From Halomarina ordinaria (GTDB taxonomy: Archaea; Halobacteriota; Halobacteria; Halobacteriales; Haloarculaceae), in contig NZ_JARRAH010000006.1 of assembly GCF_030553305.1 (NCBI RefSeq), positions 29,954 through 93,953 of the forward strand: a DNA stretch of 64,000 nt. Direction: 5' to 3'. Positions 1 through 8,672 of this stretch are shown here, piece after piece. A program made the translations under genes and the position numbers. Within the stretch, counting starts at the first letter, position 1. Each line of letters starts with the position of its first letter. A model generated the notes under the pieces. The model was given only the letters and a program-made list of their open reading frames with translations. It was not told where the DNA came from and did not search any database.

Positions 1-155
1 AGCGTCCCCGACAGCGGGCCGGCGTCGAGACGCCGGAAGTCGACGAGGTCGGCGCCGACCGCCTCGGCGAACCCGCGGTGGGCGGGGTGGGGGTCGGTAC
101 AGAGCATCGCCACGCGCGGGTCGTCTCTCGCACTCCGGCGGCCGGGTCGGCGCAT
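1..155 (-). CDS. Glycosyltransferase-like protein, N-terminal fragment (runs off window)
   Basis: The first 51 codons read MRRPGRRSARDDPRVAMLCT and go on into DPHPAHRGFAEAVGADLVDF. This resembles the first beta-strand and loop of a GT4-type glycosyltransferase, but too little is visible to name a family. The start ATG at 155 lies about 27 nt downstream of a TATA-like gcgtttacc (minus strand, around 178-186), as for a leaderless transcript. It is divergent from the sulfatase at 250, and an 18-bp palindrome (160-177) lies in the shared promoter region. The rest of the gene is outside the window. Confidence 0.55.
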   Translation of the reverse strand, partial: MRRPGRRSARDDPRVAMLCTDPHPAHRGFAEAVGADLVDFRRLDAGPLSGT

Positions 156-159
156 ACCG

Positions 160-203
160 CCCGGTCGGCCGACCGGGGGTAAACGCTACCGACTACCGGT
201 CGG
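160..203. promoter_or_regulatory. Divergent promoter with palindromic operator candidates
   Basis: Positions 160-177 read CCCGGTCGGCCGACCGGG, a perfect 18-bp palindrome. A second, imperfect copy, CCGACTACCGGTCGG, lies at 189-203 and shares the CGGTCGG core. They sit between the start codon of the minus-strand gene (155) and the TATA (gtttatac, about 219-226) of the plus-strand sulfatase. A regulator that controls both directions could bind here. The palindromes are seen; operator function is inferred. Confidence 0.35.
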
Positions 204-249
204 GATAGTCCGTGCCTGTTTATACGGGGGCAGGCCCACCGCCGAGACG

Positions 250-1695
250 ATGGCCCACGCCGCGAGCGACCCCCCGCCGGAGGACGAGGCGCGGAACGTC
301 GTCCTCCTCTGTCTCGACACGGTCAGGAAGGACTACTTCGACGCCTTCGCCCCCCGCATCCGCGAGCGCGCCGACGTGCAGTACGCGGGCTGTCGCGCCG
401 CGAGCGCCTGGAGCACGCCCAGCCACGCGAGCATGTTCTCGGGACGGCTCCCCCACGACCACGGCGTCCACACCTACGCCCCGTCGTTCACCGGCCTCGA
501 CCGTTCCGCGACGCTCCTCGGCGACCTGCCGGACCACCGTGCGGTCGGCGTCAGCGCCAACGTCTACGCCGGGTCGGCCTACGGCTTCGACGGCCTGTTC
601 GACGACTTCGCGGACGTCACGCGCTACCGGCGCTACCCCGACGCGCTCGACCCGGTCGCCTTCGTCGACGAGCACGCGGGCGAGGGGCTCGCCACCTACC
701 GCGCCCTCGCGCGCGCCGTCGCCGCCCACGACCACCCCGCTCGAAGCCTCGCCAACGTCGCGGCCCACCGCGCGAACGACCTCGTGCGCCACGGGCCGCT
801 CGGCGCGCTCCCCGAACTGTTCGACGACGGCGCGCGCGTCGCCGGGCGCGCGGCCCGTTCTCGCCTCGACAGCGAACCGTTCTTCCTCTTCGTGAACGTC
901 ATGGACGCCCACGAACCCCACCGTCGCGTTCGAGGGTACGACGGCCCCGGCGGCGTCCCCCGGGGGTGGAGTTCCGAGTCCCTCGACCCGGCGGACGTCG
1001 TCGGCGACGTGCCGGGCCGGATGACGGACGTGCGCCGCTACCGGGCGCTGTACGGCGCGTCGATAGACTACCTCGACCGCTGGACCGTCGACTTCGTCGA
1101 CCGTCTGCAGGACGCGACCGACCGCGAGACGACCGTCGTCGTCACGGCCGACCACGGCGAGAACCTCGCGTACACCGACGACGAGCGCCTGTTCGGCCAC
1201 ATCGGGAGCCTCTCGGAGGGCCTCCTGCACGTCCCGCTGTGCGTCCTGAACGCCCCCGAGAACCTCGGCACCGTCGAGGGGTCCGTCTCGCACCTCGACC
1301 TCGGTCGGCTCCTCGTCGGCCTCGCGCGCGGGGAGACTCCCGACGTCGTCCGCGACCGGGCGGCGGCGGAACTCGTCGGACGGACGCCGAGCAACGACGC
1401 CCTGACCGGCGAGCGCTGGGACCGCGCCCGGCGCTGCGTCTACGAGGACGACCGGAAGTGGGTCTGGGACGACGCGGGGACGGTTCGCGCCTACGACCTC
1501 GACCCGGCGCGCCCGTGCGAGCAGACGCCCGTCGAGGGGGACGCGACGGTGCCCGACTGGGCGAGCGAGTTCTTCACGACCGAACCGGACCTCGCGGCGT
1601 TCCGCGAGCGCGCCCGCGCCCGTGCGGACGAGCGCGACGCCGACCCGCTCGACGCCGACGTGCACCGGCGACTGGCGGACCTCGGCTACCGATGA
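250..1695 (+). CDS. Sulfatase-family hydrolase (alkaline phosphatase superfamily)
   Basis: 481 aa. The N-terminal VVLLCLDTVRKDYF (about 17-30) carries the metal-binding Asp. WSTPSHASMFSG (54-65) is the nucleophile region; it has Ser/Thr where bacterial sulfatases have the Cys that becomes formylglycine. VTADHGENLAYTDDERLFGH (about 297-316) supplies the second metal site. There is no signal peptide. The ATG at 250 is about 30 nt below a TATA (gtttatacggg), so the transcript is probably leaderless. The next gene is a flippase, so a role in hydrolysing or transferring a sulfate or phosphate group on the glycan is likely, but the substrate is unknown. It ends RRLADLGYR, a tail shared with the enzymes at 19097 and 58961. 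Confidence 0.85.
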   Translation: MAHAASDPPPEDEARNVVLLCLDTVRKDYFDAFAPRIRERADVQYAGCRAASAWSTPSHASMFSGRLPHDHGVHTYAPSFTGLDRSATLLGDLPDHRAVGVSANVYAGSAYGFDGLFDDFADVTRYRRYPDALDPVAFVDEHAGEGLATYRALARAVAAHDHPARSLANVAAHRANDLVRHGPLGALPELFDDGARVAGRAARSRLDSEPFFLFVNVMDAHEPHRRVRGYDGPGGVPRGWSSESLDPADVVGDVPGRMTDVRRYRALYGASIDYLDRWTVDFVDRLQDATDRETTVVVTADHGENLAYTDDERLFGHIGSLSEGLLHVPLCVLNAPENLGTVEGSVSHLDLGRLLVGLARGETPDVVRDRAAAELVGRTPSNDALTGERWDRARRCVYEDDRKWVWDDAGTVRAYDLDPARPCEQTPVEGDATVPDWASEFFTTEPDLAAFRERARARADERDADPLDADVHRRLADLGYR

Positions 1696-1745
1696 CCGTT
1701 CGGGTGTTCGCGGGGGGAGGCGTGACCACGGGAGGGCGGGCGTAA
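1692..1745 (+). promoter_or_regulatory. Intra-operon mini-ORF linking sulfatase and flippase
   Basis: A 17-codon frame, MTVRVFAGGGVTTGGRA, starts with an ATG that overlaps the sulfatase stop (ATGA). It ends in TAA exactly three nt before the GTG of the flippase. The peptide has no acidic residue, unlike haloarchaeal proteins, so the act of translation may matter more than the product. It would let ribosomes step from one gene to the next by termination-reinitiation. Function is inferred. Confidence 0.4.
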
Positions 1746-1748
1746 CCC

Positions 1749-3170
1749 GTGGACCTCGACCGCTCCAGCGTCGCGCTGTACGGCGCCCGTATCGTCATCA
1801 GCCTCGTCGGTTTCATCAGCACGGTCTACTTCGCGCGGGAACTGGGCTCCTCGGGGCTGGGCCTCTACTTCACGTTCGAGACGGTCGTGAACGTCCTCGC
1901 GGTGTTCTCGCGCTTCGGCGTCGACAACGCCGTCATCAAGCGCATGAGCGCGGCCGACACCGACGCCGAGCGGGGACGGTACCTCACCGGCGCGCTCGCC
2001 GTCGTCACCGTCCCGTTCGTCTGCGTCTCGCTGGTCGTCCTCCTCGCGCGCGGGCCGCTCGACGCGCTGTTCGAACTCGCGCTCGTCCCGCTCCTGGTGG
2101 TCGTCCTCGCCGTCGAGACGGCCCAGTGGGTGCTCATCTCGGCGCTCCGCGGCGAGCAGCGCATCGCGACCACCGCCGGCCTGGAACTGCTCGGCGAACT
2201 CGCCCGCATCGGCGTGAGCGTCGGCCTCGTCCTCGCCGGCTTCGGCGCCGTCGGCCTCGTCTACGGCCTCATGCTCGGACAGTTCCTCCGCGCCGTCGCC
2301 GCCGCCGGCCTCATCCGGACGCGGCTGCGCCGTCCCACCCGCGAGACCGTCCGGAGCCTCCTCTCGTTCTCGAAGTACGCCGCCGGAATGAACGTCAGTC
2401 ACCTCGCCTACAGCTGGTTCGACACGCTGGTGCTCGCGCTGCTGGCGTCGAAGGCCGCCGTCGGCGTCTACGAGTCGGCCTGGCGCGTCAGCCTCGTCGT
2501 CATGCTCGCGAGTTCCTCCATCGGCGTGGCGCTCGCCCCCTCGGTGAGCAGCTGGCACGCCAGCGAGGAGTGGGACCGCATCGAGAGCGCCGTCAGCGAG
2601 GCCGTCACCTACGCCCTGTTGCTCGTGGTTCCCGCCGTCGTCGGCGTCGCCGTCCTCGGCGAGGCGTTCATGGAGGTGGTCTACCGCTTCGAGACCGGGG
2701 GGCTGGTGCTGGTCGTCCTCGTCGCCGAGAAACTCCTGCAGGCGGTGAAGGACGTCGCCCAGAGCACGCTGCTCGGTACCGAGCGCGAGCGGGTGGTCTT
2801 CTGGACCAACGCCGTCACCGTCGCGGCGAACGTCGCGCTCAACCTCCTCCTGGTCCCCGTCTTCGGGATGCTCGGGGCGGCGGTCGCCACGTTCGCCACC
2901 GCCGGCACCGCCGCGGTCCTCCAGGTCGCCGTCCTCCGGCGCTCGATGGCGTTCGGGGTCGACCGCCGGGCGGTCGCCTGGCAGGTCGGGGCCGCGCTGG
3001 CGATGGGCGCGGCGGTCGTCCTCGCCTCGCGGGCCGTCCCGCCGACGACCGTCCCCCGGCTGTTCGGCCTCATCGGCCTCGGCGTCGCCGTCTACGGACT
3101 GTGCGTCCTCGGCCACGGCGGGATGCGGACGCGCCTCCTCGCGGTCCTTCCCCGCCCCGGTAGCTCGTGA
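1749..3170 (+). CDS. Wzx-like lipid-linked oligosaccharide flippase (MATE/MOP superfamily)
   Basis: 473 aa from GTG (MDLDRSSVALYGARIVISLV). It is hydrophobic throughout with 12-14 predicted membrane segments, and opens with the LYGARIVISLVGFISTVYFA segment typical of polysaccharide-biosynthesis flippases. It should move a lipid-linked glycan across the cytoplasmic membrane. A paralog lies at 15584; both keep a TTVPRL motif near the C-terminus. It is probably co-transcribed with the sulfatase. Its stop is followed at once by the promoter of the next gene (TATA at 3172-3180). The glycan substrate cannot be read from the sequence. Confidence 0.85.
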   Translation: MDLDRSSVALYGARIVISLVGFISTVYFARELGSSGLGLYFTFETVVNVLAVFSRFGVDNAVIKRMSAADTDAERGRYLTGALAVVTVPFVCVSLVVLLARGPLDALFELALVPLLVVVLAVETAQWVLISALRGEQRIATTAGLELLGELARIGVSVGLVLAGFGAVGLVYGLMLGQFLRAVAAAGLIRTRLRRPTRETVRSLLSFSKYAAGMNVSHLAYSWFDTLVLALLASKAAVGVYESAWRVSLVVMLASSSIGVALAPSVSSWHASEEWDRIESAVSEAVTYALLLVVPAVVGVAVLGEAFMEVVYRFETGGLVLVVLVAEKLLQAVKDVAQSTLLGTERERVVFWTNAVTVAANVALNLLLVPVFGMLGAAVATFATAGTAAVLQVAVLRRSMAFGVDRRAVAWQVGAALAMGAAVVLASRAVPPTTVPRLFGLIGLGVAVYGLCVLGHGGMRTRLLAVLPRPGSS

Positions 3171-3180
3171 CTTATAATAA
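3171..3180 (+). promoter_or_regulatory. TATA box for the 3205/3254 transcript
   Basis: cttataataa lies directly after the flippase stop. Its centre is about 29 nt above the mini-ORF ATG at 3205, the usual distance for a leaderless haloarchaeal start. Confidence 0.5.
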
Positions 3181-3204
3181 CCCTCTCGCGTCTATCCCCT
3201 CACG

Positions 3205-3261
3205 ATGCGACCTATCGCCTACCCGAGCGACGCGCCGACCGCGAGGGACCCGGATGCGTGA
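3205..3261 (+). promoter_or_regulatory. Leaderless mini-ORF before the methyltransferase
   Basis: An 18-codon frame, MRPIAYPSDAPTARDPDA, begins at the expected transcription start. Its TGA ends five nt past the ATG of the methyltransferase (arrangement ATGCGTGA), so a terminating ribosome stands on the start codon of the main gene. This is one of a recurrent set in the window (see findings). Confidence 0.45.
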
Positions 3262-5101
3262 CGAGGTGCTCACCCGCTGGGTGAACCAGCCGCCCGCCGA
3301 CCCCGTCTACCAGTACCTCCGCGACGCGGAGAAGGAGTCGGCGTGGGAGGTGCTCGGGGCGCGGGAGCGGGTCCTCGACATCGCCTCCGAGGCGAACGTC
3401 ACCCGGGGGCTCGACGCGGCGTACGTCGCCCGCGTCGACTTCTCGTCGACGGCCATCGACTACGCCCGCGAGGTGCTCGGCGACGAGGTCGACCGCTACG
3501 AGTGGGTCGACCCGGAGACCCCCCGGCTGCCCTTCCCCGACGACCACTTCGACGGCGGCGTCTCCATCGGGCCCTACGACTGGAAGTTCCTCGACGTGAC
3601 GGCCCTGACCGCCGAGGTGCGCCGCGTGACGCGCGGCGACGGCCTGTTCGTCTTCTCCGTGCCGACGCCCCGCTCGCCGTACCACACCGGCGGTCGGTTC
3701 AGCCTGCGCTACTACACGCCCGGGGCGGCCCGCTCGCTGCTCGCCCCCGGGTGGGAACTGGCGGACTACGACCTCGTCTACCAGCACCCCTACTGGCTGC
3801 ACTCGAAGCTCGCGATGGCGCCGCCGGCGCTCCAGCGGCCGTTCGTCACGGCCGCGAAGCGCCTCGACGACCGCCTCGACGCGCGCGACGACTGGGACGA
3901 CGCCTCCTACCTCGTCCTCGGCGCGCGGCCCCTCGACTACGAGCGCCACGTCGAACGGGCGCTCGACTGCCTCTATCGCCCGACCGACGAGAACGGCTTC
4001 TGGGACGCCGAGGGCGGCCACATCGTCCGGGCGCTGGAGTACGACGTCGCCGACGGCACCATCGCGGGGTGGACGCCGACCGACGACGTGGTGTGGCGCT
4101 ACGCCCCGTTCGCGCTGATGGGGTCGCTGCGCTGGCGGTGCTCGTCGCTCGGCGACGGGAGCCGCGACGCGAAGATAGAGCGCGAACTGGCGTACTTCCG
4201 CGAGCGCGTCGCCGACCCCGACACCCTTCGCGAGATGCCGAGCTACGGCATCGGCGCGCTCACCTACGCCTTCGCGCGCGCGGCGACCGTCTACGGGACC
4301 GAGTACGCGACGGTCGCGCGCGACCTCTACGAGCACGCCGACGAGCGCTTCGACTTCGACGACAGCGAGGACTCGCTCCTGCTCTACGGCTGGACCTACC
4401 TCTACGAGGTCGACCCGGGTGCCGACCTCCGGCGCTCCATCGACGGTGCGCTCTACGAACTCGTCGAGCGACAGAACGCCTGGAAGACGCTCTTCTACTT
4501 CGACAACCCGACCACCCGCCGCCACCAGAACCAGATGTACACCCTCTGGGCGCTCTCGCGGGCGGTCGAGGTGACCGGCTGCACCGGCTACCTGGAGAAC
4601 GTCGAGGCGGTCCTCGACTACACCATCGAGGAGCGCATGCGCGACGACGGCGCGTTCATCTGGGAGGACCCCTCCCGGCGGACGTACGCGGGGGCGGAAC
4701 TGCGCCGCCGCCTCGGCACCGGCTTCTCGCGACCCCCCCACTGGGAGTTCCTCTACCCGTGTCACCAGACGTTCTTCGTCGTCGCGGTGGCGCACTACTA
4801 CGCCGCGGGCGGCGAGCGCGACTACGACGACGCCCTCGGCGAGGCCATGCGCTGGATCTACGGCCGCAACGACCTCGGCGCCGACCTGACCGAGGTGAGC
4901 GGCCTCGGCGTCCCGGTTCGGTTCCTCACGACCGACGGCCGCCTCGACGTGGCCGACCAGCAGTTCAAGGGCGCCTACGAGGTCGGCGCGTACGTCATGG
5001 CGCTGACCGACCTCGTCGAACACGAACGCGCGCGCGCCCGCGGCGGGACGCCCCGCGTCGGGCGGCGTCGCGCGCCGGACGCGACCGACCGCTCGCCGTG
5101 A
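3254..5101 (+). CDS. SAM-methyltransferase / alpha-alpha toroid fusion protein
   Basis: 615 aa from ATG 3254. Residues about 35-165 look like a class I methyltransferase: VLDIASEANVTRGL, DFSSTAIDYAREVLG, LPFPDDHFDGGVSIGPYDWK, then VRRVTRGDGLFVFSVPTPR. From about 235 to the end there are repeated aromatic, helix-rich segments (TPTDDVVWRYAPFALMGSLR, LLLYGWTYLYEV, NPTTRRHQNQMYTLWALSRA, KGAYEVGAYVMALTDLVE) that resemble a six-hairpin toroid of glycosidase or AglQ type. The glycine-rich SAM loop is atypical (DIASEAN). It overlaps the next GT2 gene by GTGA. An upstream in-frame GTG at 3167 is less likely, because the promoter lies inside that stretch. It may both methylate and trim or bind the glycan; this is inferred. 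Confidence 0.65.
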   Translation: MRDEVLTRWVNQPPADPVYQYLRDAEKESAWEVLGARERVLDIASEANVTRGLDAAYVARVDFSSTAIDYAREVLGDEVDRYEWVDPETPRLPFPDDHFDGGVSIGPYDWKFLDVTALTAEVRRVTRGDGLFVFSVPTPRSPYHTGGRFSLRYYTPGAARSLLAPGWELADYDLVYQHPYWLHSKLAMAPPALQRPFVTAAKRLDDRLDARDDWDDASYLVLGARPLDYERHVERALDCLYRPTDENGFWDAEGGHIVRALEYDVADGTIAGWTPTDDVVWRYAPFALMGSLRWRCSSLGDGSRDAKIERELAYFRERVADPDTLREMPSYGIGALTYAFARAATVYGTEYATVARDLYEHADERFDFDDSEDSLLLYGWTYLYEVDPGADLRRSIDGALYELVERQNAWKTLFYFDNPTTRRHQNQMYTLWALSRAVEVTGCTGYLENVEAVLDYTIEERMRDDGAFIWEDPSRRTYAGAELRRRLGTGFSRPPHWEFLYPCHQTFFVVAVAHYYAAGGERDYDDALGEAMRWIYGRNDLGADLTEVSGLGVPVRFLTTDGRLDVADQQFKGAYEVGAYVMALTDLVEHERARARGGTPRVGRRRAPDATDRSP

Positions 5102-6030
5102 GTCCTCGCACCGACGGGCCGCTCGTCAGCGTCGTCGTCCCCACGTACAACCGCTCGGGCGCGGTCACCGGGGCCGTCGAGAGCGCCCTCGACCAGACGT
5201 ACTCGAACCTGGAGGTCGTGGTGGTCGACGACGGGAGCACCGACGACACCCGGGCGGTCCTCGACGACTACGCCGCCGACCGCGAGCGCGTCCGCGTCGT
5301 CCACAGCGCGACGAACGAGGGCATCCCCGCGGCGCGCAACCGCGGCCTCGCGGCCGCCCGCGGCGAGTACGTCTGCCCGCTCGACGACGACGACCGCTGG
5401 CACCCGGCGAAGGTCGAGCGCCAGGTCGCGGCGCTCGACTCGCTCGACGACGACTACTGGGGCGTCTACACCCACGGCCGCATCGTCGACCGCGAGGGCC
5501 GCCTGGAGGCGCGCGTCGAGTCCGACGCCGCCGGCGACGTCTACCCGGACGTGCTCGTCGAGATGTCGATACTCCCCCACTCGGGGCACATGGCCCGCGC
5601 GACGTGTCTGGAGGCGGTCGGCGGCTACGACGACGGGTTCGACGTCGCCTGCGACTGGGACCTCACGGTTCGCCTCTGTCGCCGGTGGAAGGTCGCGCTG
5701 CTCCCCGAGGTGCTCGTCGAGCGCACCCACGGTGGGGACAACGTCACCGGCGACCCGGGCTACGACGTCCGGGCGCGGGCGCTCGTCGCCGAGAAGTTCG
5801 AGGGAGCAATCGAGGAAACCGGCGTCGCACGTGCGTTCGCCGCCGCGAGCGCGCGCGAGCGGGGACTGCTCGCGCTCGACCGCGGGGAGCGATGGGAGGC
5901 GACCCGGCGGTTCGCGGCCGCGTTTCGGGCGGCCCCGACCCCCGACCACCTCGCGCTCGCCGCCCTCGCGCCGCTCGGCCCCCGGGGCCTCGCCGTCGCC
6001 CGCCGCGTCCGGTCGCTCCTAGCGCGCTGA
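5098..6030 (+). CDS. GT2-family glycosyltransferase
   Basis: 310 aa. GTG at 5098 overlaps the previous stop (GTGA), and the protein starts straight into the GT-A fold: LVSVVVPTYNRSGAVTGAVE, LEVVVVDDGSTDDT, then a DXD-type CPLDDDDRWHPAKVERQ near residues 95-112. There is no membrane segment, so it should act on the cytoplasmic face of the membrane and transfer a sugar to a lipid-linked acceptor. Co-transcription with the methyltransferase fusion is likely. Its 3' end overlaps the convergent GT4 gene by 12 bp. Confidence 0.85.
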   Translation: MSPRTDGPLVSVVVPTYNRSGAVTGAVESALDQTYSNLEVVVVDDGSTDDTRAVLDDYAADRERVRVVHSATNEGIPAARNRGLAAARGEYVCPLDDDDRWHPAKVERQVAALDSLDDDYWGVYTHGRIVDREGRLEARVESDAAGDVYPDVLVEMSILPHSGHMARATCLEAVGGYDDGFDVACDWDLTVRLCRRWKVALLPEVLVERTHGGDNVTGDPGYDVRARALVAEKFEGAIEETGVARAFAAASARERGLLALDRGERWEATRRFAAAFRAAPTPDHLALAALAPLGPRGLAVARRVRSLLAR

Positions 6031-7278
6031 GGTCGCGAGGTCGCGGTACACCCCTCTGAGGGTCGCCGTCTCGCGCTCCCAGTTGTACGTCCGCTCGACC
6101 GCCCCGCGGGCGTGCTCCCCTAACTGCTCACGGAGCGCGGGGTCCTCGGCCAGTTCGACCGTCGCGTCCGCGACCGCCGCGCTGTCGCCGTCGGCGACGA
6201 CCCGGCCGCAGTCGGCCTCGCGGACGACCCGACCGAGCGTGCCGACGTCCGTGACGAGGACGGGCTTTCGCATCGCCATGTACTGGAAGAGCTTGTGGGG
6301 GACGGTCGTCGCGGTGTGGGGGTTGTCGCGGTGGAGGACGAACGGGAGGTCGATGGCGGCGATGTGAGCGGGGACGGCCTCGAAGTCCACCCAGCCGGTG
6401 AAGGTGATGCGCTCGCCGACGCCCGTCTCCTCGGCCACCTCGCGCAGGTGGCGGTCGTAGGCGGCCTCGCCGGCCGACCCGACGACGAGCAGGCGGGCGT
6501 TCGGGACGCGCTCGACGACGGCCGGCATCGCCTCGATGGCCGTCTCCAGCCCCCGGTGAGGGCCGAAACTGCCCACGTAGCCGAGGACGAACTCCTCCTC
6601 GTAGCCGTCGACGGGTGGCGTCTCGGCGTCGAACGTGTCGAGGTCGACGGTGTTCGAGACGACGGCCACCGAGGAGGGGGAGACGCCGCAGTCGGCGACG
6701 TAGTGGGCCTTCCCCTCCTCGGTGACGGCGAGGACGCGGTCGGCCCGTCGGACGCCGTCGCGTTCGAGGCGCTTGAGGCGGGGAACGGGCGTGAACAGCG
6801 TCTGTACCGTCCGGCGCGGGAGCGCCATCCCGGTGCGCCACTGGCGGGCCGCCTCGGGGTAGTTCTCGTGGAGGTCGGCGACGAGCGGGCAGTCGTACGC
6901 CTCGGCGACGGCGAGGCCGGTCCGGACGAGCGGGAGGTCGTGGACGTGGAGGGCGTCGAGGCGCTCCTCCTCGACGAAGCGCGCCATCTCGCGGCGCCAG
7001 ATGACGTCGGTGAGCGTCAGGAGGTAGCGGACGGTCTTGGCGGTCCGCTGGACGGTGGTGTAGCGCTCGCGGCGGTGGATGCGCCGGACCGCTATCGGAC
7101 CGACGCGGTCGTAGGTCGGCTCTCGTCCCTCCTCCCGGCCCAGACAGAGGAGGTGGACGTCGTGGCCGGCCGCCGACAGCGCCCGCGCCTCCTTCTCGAC
7201 GCGGACGTCGTGCGGGAAGAACCCCCGCAACACCATCCCGATGCGCATCGACGCGTCGCCGGCCGCTGGCTCGCTCAT
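6019..7278 (-). CDS. GT4-family glycosyltransferase
   Basis: 419 aa from ATG 7278 (MSEPAAGDASMRIGMVLRGF). The pattern is GT-B: N-terminal VRVEKEARALSAAGHDVHLL, a central FVLGYVGSFGPHRGLETAIE, and a C-terminal FQYMAMRKPVLVTDVGTLGR with the nucleotide-binding loop. This start was chosen because tagttatgcccc (minus strand, 7310-7299) is about 30 nt upstream and fits a leaderless transcript; a longer in-frame start at 7305 would lie within that promoter, and a second ATG lies at 7248. It is the only clearly minus-strand gene in this part of the glycan locus. Confidence 0.85.
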   Translation of the reverse strand: MSEPAAGDASMRIGMVLRGFFPHDVRVEKEARALSAAGHDVHLLCLGREEGREPTYDRVGPIAVRRIHRRERYTTVQRTAKTVRYLLTLTDVIWRREMARFVEEERLDALHVHDLPLVRTGLAVAEAYDCPLVADLHENYPEAARQWRTGMALPRRTVQTLFTPVPRLKRLERDGVRRADRVLAVTEEGKAHYVADCGVSPSSVAVVSNTVDLDTFDAETPPVDGYEEEFVLGYVGSFGPHRGLETAIEAMPAVVERVPNARLLVVGSAGEAAYDRHLREVAEETGVGERITFTGWVDFEAVPAHIAAIDLPFVLHRDNPHTATTVPHKLFQYMAMRKPVLVTDVGTLGRVVREADCGRVVADGDSAAVADATVELAEDPALREQLGEHARGAVERTYNWERETATLRGVYRDLATSAR

Positions 7279-7397
7279 TGGCGGGCGTAGCGGGACCAGG
7301 GGCATAACTATGGAGCCGGTACCGTCGGCGCGAGCGGCGTCAGACGGCCACGGGGCCGCTCGCGCGCAGTATGGGGCTCCTACTCCTCAGTACGTAC

Positions 7398-7406
7398 CGT
7401 ATAGTA
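7398..7406 (+). promoter_or_regulatory. TATA box for the 7434/7493 transcript
   Basis: cgtatagtaatcc lies around 7398-7410, about 30 nt above the mini-ORF ATG at 7434, in an AT-rich island (7385-7440) between divergent glycosyltransferase genes. Confidence 0.45.
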
Positions 7407-7433
7407 ATCCGACTGTCACTGTTCTCCGAATGT

Positions 7434-7499
7434 ATGGAACCGGGAGTGATGTGTCGTGGGGGGAGTCGGCGTAACAGGGAACGCGGCGGGTCGTGCTAG
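7434..7499 (+). promoter_or_regulatory. Leaderless mini-ORF before the GT2 gene
   Basis: A 21-codon frame starting MEPGVMCRGGSRRNRE ends in TAG, two codons into the GT2 gene whose GTG is at 7493. The peptide is basic, with five Arg. A second ATG at 7430, in another frame, gives a 14-codon frame that ends at 7474, 18 nt short of the gene, so either could serve. Confidence 0.4.
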
Positions 7500-8635
7500 C
7501 GCTGGTCGCCCTCGGCGTCGCGCTCCTCGCGGCCACGGCACTCCCCTACGTCGGCTTCCTCGCGCTGTACGCGTGGGTCAGGCCGTCGGGGTCGCCGGCC
7601 GCGAAGCGACCGTCCGAACCGACCGTGAGCGTCGTCCTCCCCACGTACAACGAGGCGCGCATCGTCGAGAACAAGCTCCGCGACCTCGTCGCGCTCGACT
7701 ACCCGATGGAGAAGGTCGAGATCGTGGTCGTCGATTCGAGCACGGACGAGACGCCCGACCTCGTCGAGTCGTTCTTCGCCGACCGCGACGCGCCCGCCTC
7801 CACGCTCATCCGTGAGGGCGACCGCCGCGGCCTCGCGCGCGCGCTCAACGACGGCTACGCCGCCGCCGAGAACGAAATCATCGTCAAGACCGACTGCGAC
7901 GCCCGCCTCGCGCCCGACGCGCTCCGCGAGGCGATGGCGAACTTCGCCGACCCCGCCGTCGACGGCGTCACCGGCCGCAACGCGGAGGTCCTCGGCGGGA
8001 GCGAGGTCGAGACCGACTACCGCGGCATCCAGTCGCACATCCAGACGCTCGAGTCGCACCTCGACTCGACGTTCATCTTCCACGGGCCGTTCTCGGCGTT
8101 TCGCCGCGAGGCGGTCGTCCCCATCGACCCCGGGTCGCTGGCCGACGACTCCGAACTCGCGCTGCGGATCCGGCGTAACGGCGGCCGGGTCGTCTTCGAC
8201 CCCGCCGTCGCGTACATGGAGGCGGCCCACTCGGCGTTCGCGAAGCGCCGCAAACAGAAGGACCGCCGGGCGATGGGCCTCGTCCGCCTGCTGGTCCAGC
8301 AGCGCGACGCGCTCGGTCGCCACGGCCGCTACGGTCGGGTCGTCCTCCCGTTCAACTGGCTGTTCATGCTCGTCTCGCCGTGGCTGCTCGCGACGGGCCT
8401 CGCGGCGCTCGTCCTCGGCGCGGTGACGACGGCGGGGGTCGCCGGCCTCGCCCTGCCCGCCGCGCTCCTCGCCTTCGTCGCCGCCGGGTCGCGCGACGTC
8501 CTCGGACCGTTCCAGCCGTTCTACGCGCTGTTCGACGCGCAGGTGTCGCTGCTCAGCGCGGCCGTCAGGCTGCCGCTGACGAGCACCGACGGACTGTGGG
8601 AACCCGACGCCGAACTCCGCGAGGCGTATGACTGA
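7493..8635 (+). CDS. Membrane-anchored GT2 glycosyltransferase (processive-synthase type)
   Basis: 380 aa. One N-terminal membrane segment (LALVALGVALLAATALPYVG) precedes a GT-A domain: SVVLPTYNEARIVENKLRDL, IVVVDSSTDETPDLVE, the TDCDAR metal site (about 137-142), GPFSAFRREA, and DDSELALRIRRNG in the acceptor region. QKDRRAMGLVRLL follows, and at least two C-terminal membrane segments close the protein. This layout is that of cellulose-synthase or dolichyl-phosphate-type glycosyltransferases. It is coupled to the GT-C gene downstream through a 14-codon linker frame. Confidence 0.85.
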   Translation: MLALVALGVALLAATALPYVGFLALYAWVRPSGSPAAKRPSEPTVSVVLPTYNEARIVENKLRDLVALDYPMEKVEIVVVDSSTDETPDLVESFFADRDAPASTLIREGDRRGLARALNDGYAAAENEIIVKTDCDARLAPDALREAMANFADPAVDGVTGRNAEVLGGSEVETDYRGIQSHIQTLESHLDSTFIFHGPFSAFRREAVVPIDPGSLADDSELALRIRRNGGRVVFDPAVAYMEAAHSAFAKRRKQKDRRAMGLVRLLVQQRDALGRHGRYGRVVLPFNWLFMLVSPWLLATGLAALVLGAVTTAGVAGLALPAALLAFVAAGSRDVLGPFQPFYALFDAQVSLLSAAVRLPLTSTDGLWEPDAELREAYD

Positions 8636-8672
8636 CCGCGCGTCCACGGCGGTCGTCCCCCAGGGACGGTGA
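8628..8672 (+). promoter_or_regulatory. Intra-operon mini-ORF linking GT2 and GT-C genes
   Basis: The 14-codon frame MTDRASTAVVPQGR starts inside the end of the GT2 gene (ATGACTGA). It ends with a TGA that overlaps the GTG of the GT-C gene (GTGA). It therefore bridges the 33-nt gap exactly, as the 1692 and 20737 frames do elsewhere. Confidence 0.4.

Noticed and set aside
3167..3253. Longer start (GTG 3167) for the methyltransferase fusion
   Set aside because: It would overlap the flippase stop and translate the TATA box and the leaderless mini-ORF region; residues before 3254 are not acidic or conserved-looking.
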